From positions 1 to 48,995 of the forward strand of contig JAEWMH010000056.1 of assembly GCA_023393235.1 (NCBI GenBank): DNA of 48,995 bases, in the 5' to 3' direction. A program made the translations under genes and the position numbers. A model generated the notes under the pieces. The model was not told the DNA's origin. It was given only the letters and a program-made list of their open reading frames with translations, and did not search any database. The DNA is from Bacillota bacterium (GTDB taxonomy: Bacteria; Bacillota; Bacilli; Paenibacillales; NBRC-103111). Below, in pieces: positions 48,877-48,995 of the stretch (its first letter is position 1; each line of letters starts with the position of its first letter).

Positions 48877-48995
48877 TTTATGGAGAGTTTGATCCTGGCT
48901 CAGGACGAACGCTGGCGGCGTGCCTAATACATGCAAGTCGAGCGGGTTTGTCCCTTCGGGGACAAGCTAGCGGCGGACGGGTGAGTAACACGTAG
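48877..48995 (+). rRNA. rrs: 16S ribosomal RNA, 5' end
   Basis: Starts with AGAGTTTGATCCTGGCTCAG at 48884 (E. coli position 8, hence start about 48877) and continues through the V1 loop with GGGTTTGTCCCTTCGGGGACAA and the conserved ACGGGTGAGTAACACG. The gene is cut by the window end. The composition fits Paenibacillaceae. Confidence 0.97.

Noticed and set aside
1..48995. CRISPR array, insertion sequence, prophage or tRNA
   Set aside because: No repeated spacer-type units, transposase or phage genes or cloverleaf sequences were recognised on either strand.

Overview
The window is a chromosomal segment of an endospore-forming Bacillota, most likely a Paenibacillaceae member. The evidence is a G+C content that looks like the mid-50s percent, the sporulation genes spoIVB, spo0A, spoIIM, an alpha/beta-type SASP and a probable mciZ, the Bacillales gene orders ispA-dxs-tlyA-argR-recN-spoIVB-spo0A and spoIIM-fur-yqzK-xerD-deoB-punA-pdp, and a 16S rRNA 5' end of Bacillales type at the right edge. 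No phage, insertion sequence, CRISPR array or tRNA was recognised. The chromosome here is mainly housekeeping, with small accessory insertions between conserved blocks.

Layout. 1-9040: isoprenoid precursor synthesis (ispA end, dxs), rRNA methylation (tlyA), arginine control (argR), DNA repair (recN), then spoIVB and spo0A. The spo0A promoter carries a textbook sigma-H promoter flanked and overlapped by 0A boxes. 9158-11739: an MTHFR-like protein and a redox-looking operon (Rrf2 regulator, thioredoxin, nitroreductase) behind a perfect consensus promoter with an operator. 11823-14862 (minus): a coiled-coil protein and an aspartase-like lyase followed by the [FeFe]-hydrogenase maturase HydF. 15063-20079: branched-chain 2-oxo acid dehydrogenase (E3, E1 alpha, E1 beta, E2). 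20258-21635: a tiny Prli42-like membrane protein (minus) and an M20 peptidase.

21781-25086 is a response regulator / ABC ATPase / permease / histidine kinase module of the peptide-antibiotic-sensing type. 25247-28729 holds an ArsR-DUF2087 regulator with a large palindromic operator, a DUF4261-like protein, an AlkC/AlkD-like HEAT repeat protein and a cupin. 28788-34377 holds probable mciZ, nudF, an EndoQ-like PHP nuclease, a GNAT acetyltransferase, spoIIM, fur, an S8 protease without signal peptide, and yqzK. 34462-39766 is xerD followed by nucleoside catabolism (deoB, two purine nucleoside phosphorylase paralogues, pdp). 39787-45639 is the protein octanoyltransferase LipL followed by the pyruvate dehydrogenase operon, whose promoter contains a Fur-box-like sequence. 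45709-48463 is an SASP gene and a tandem-MerR regulator with a two-gene ABC exporter. Each of these two transcription units is preceded by the same 25-bp element. 48464-48995 is the promoter/leader and first ~119 nt of an rRNA operon.

No single large unknown system stands out. The observations most worth following up are the single-chain double MerR regulator with duplicated non-palindromic operators, the second PNP paralogue with both base-recognition residues changed, the Fur-box-like site inside the PDH promoter, the Rrf2 redox operon, the ArsR-DUF2087 nested palindrome, and two very small genes (Prli42-like, MciZ-like).
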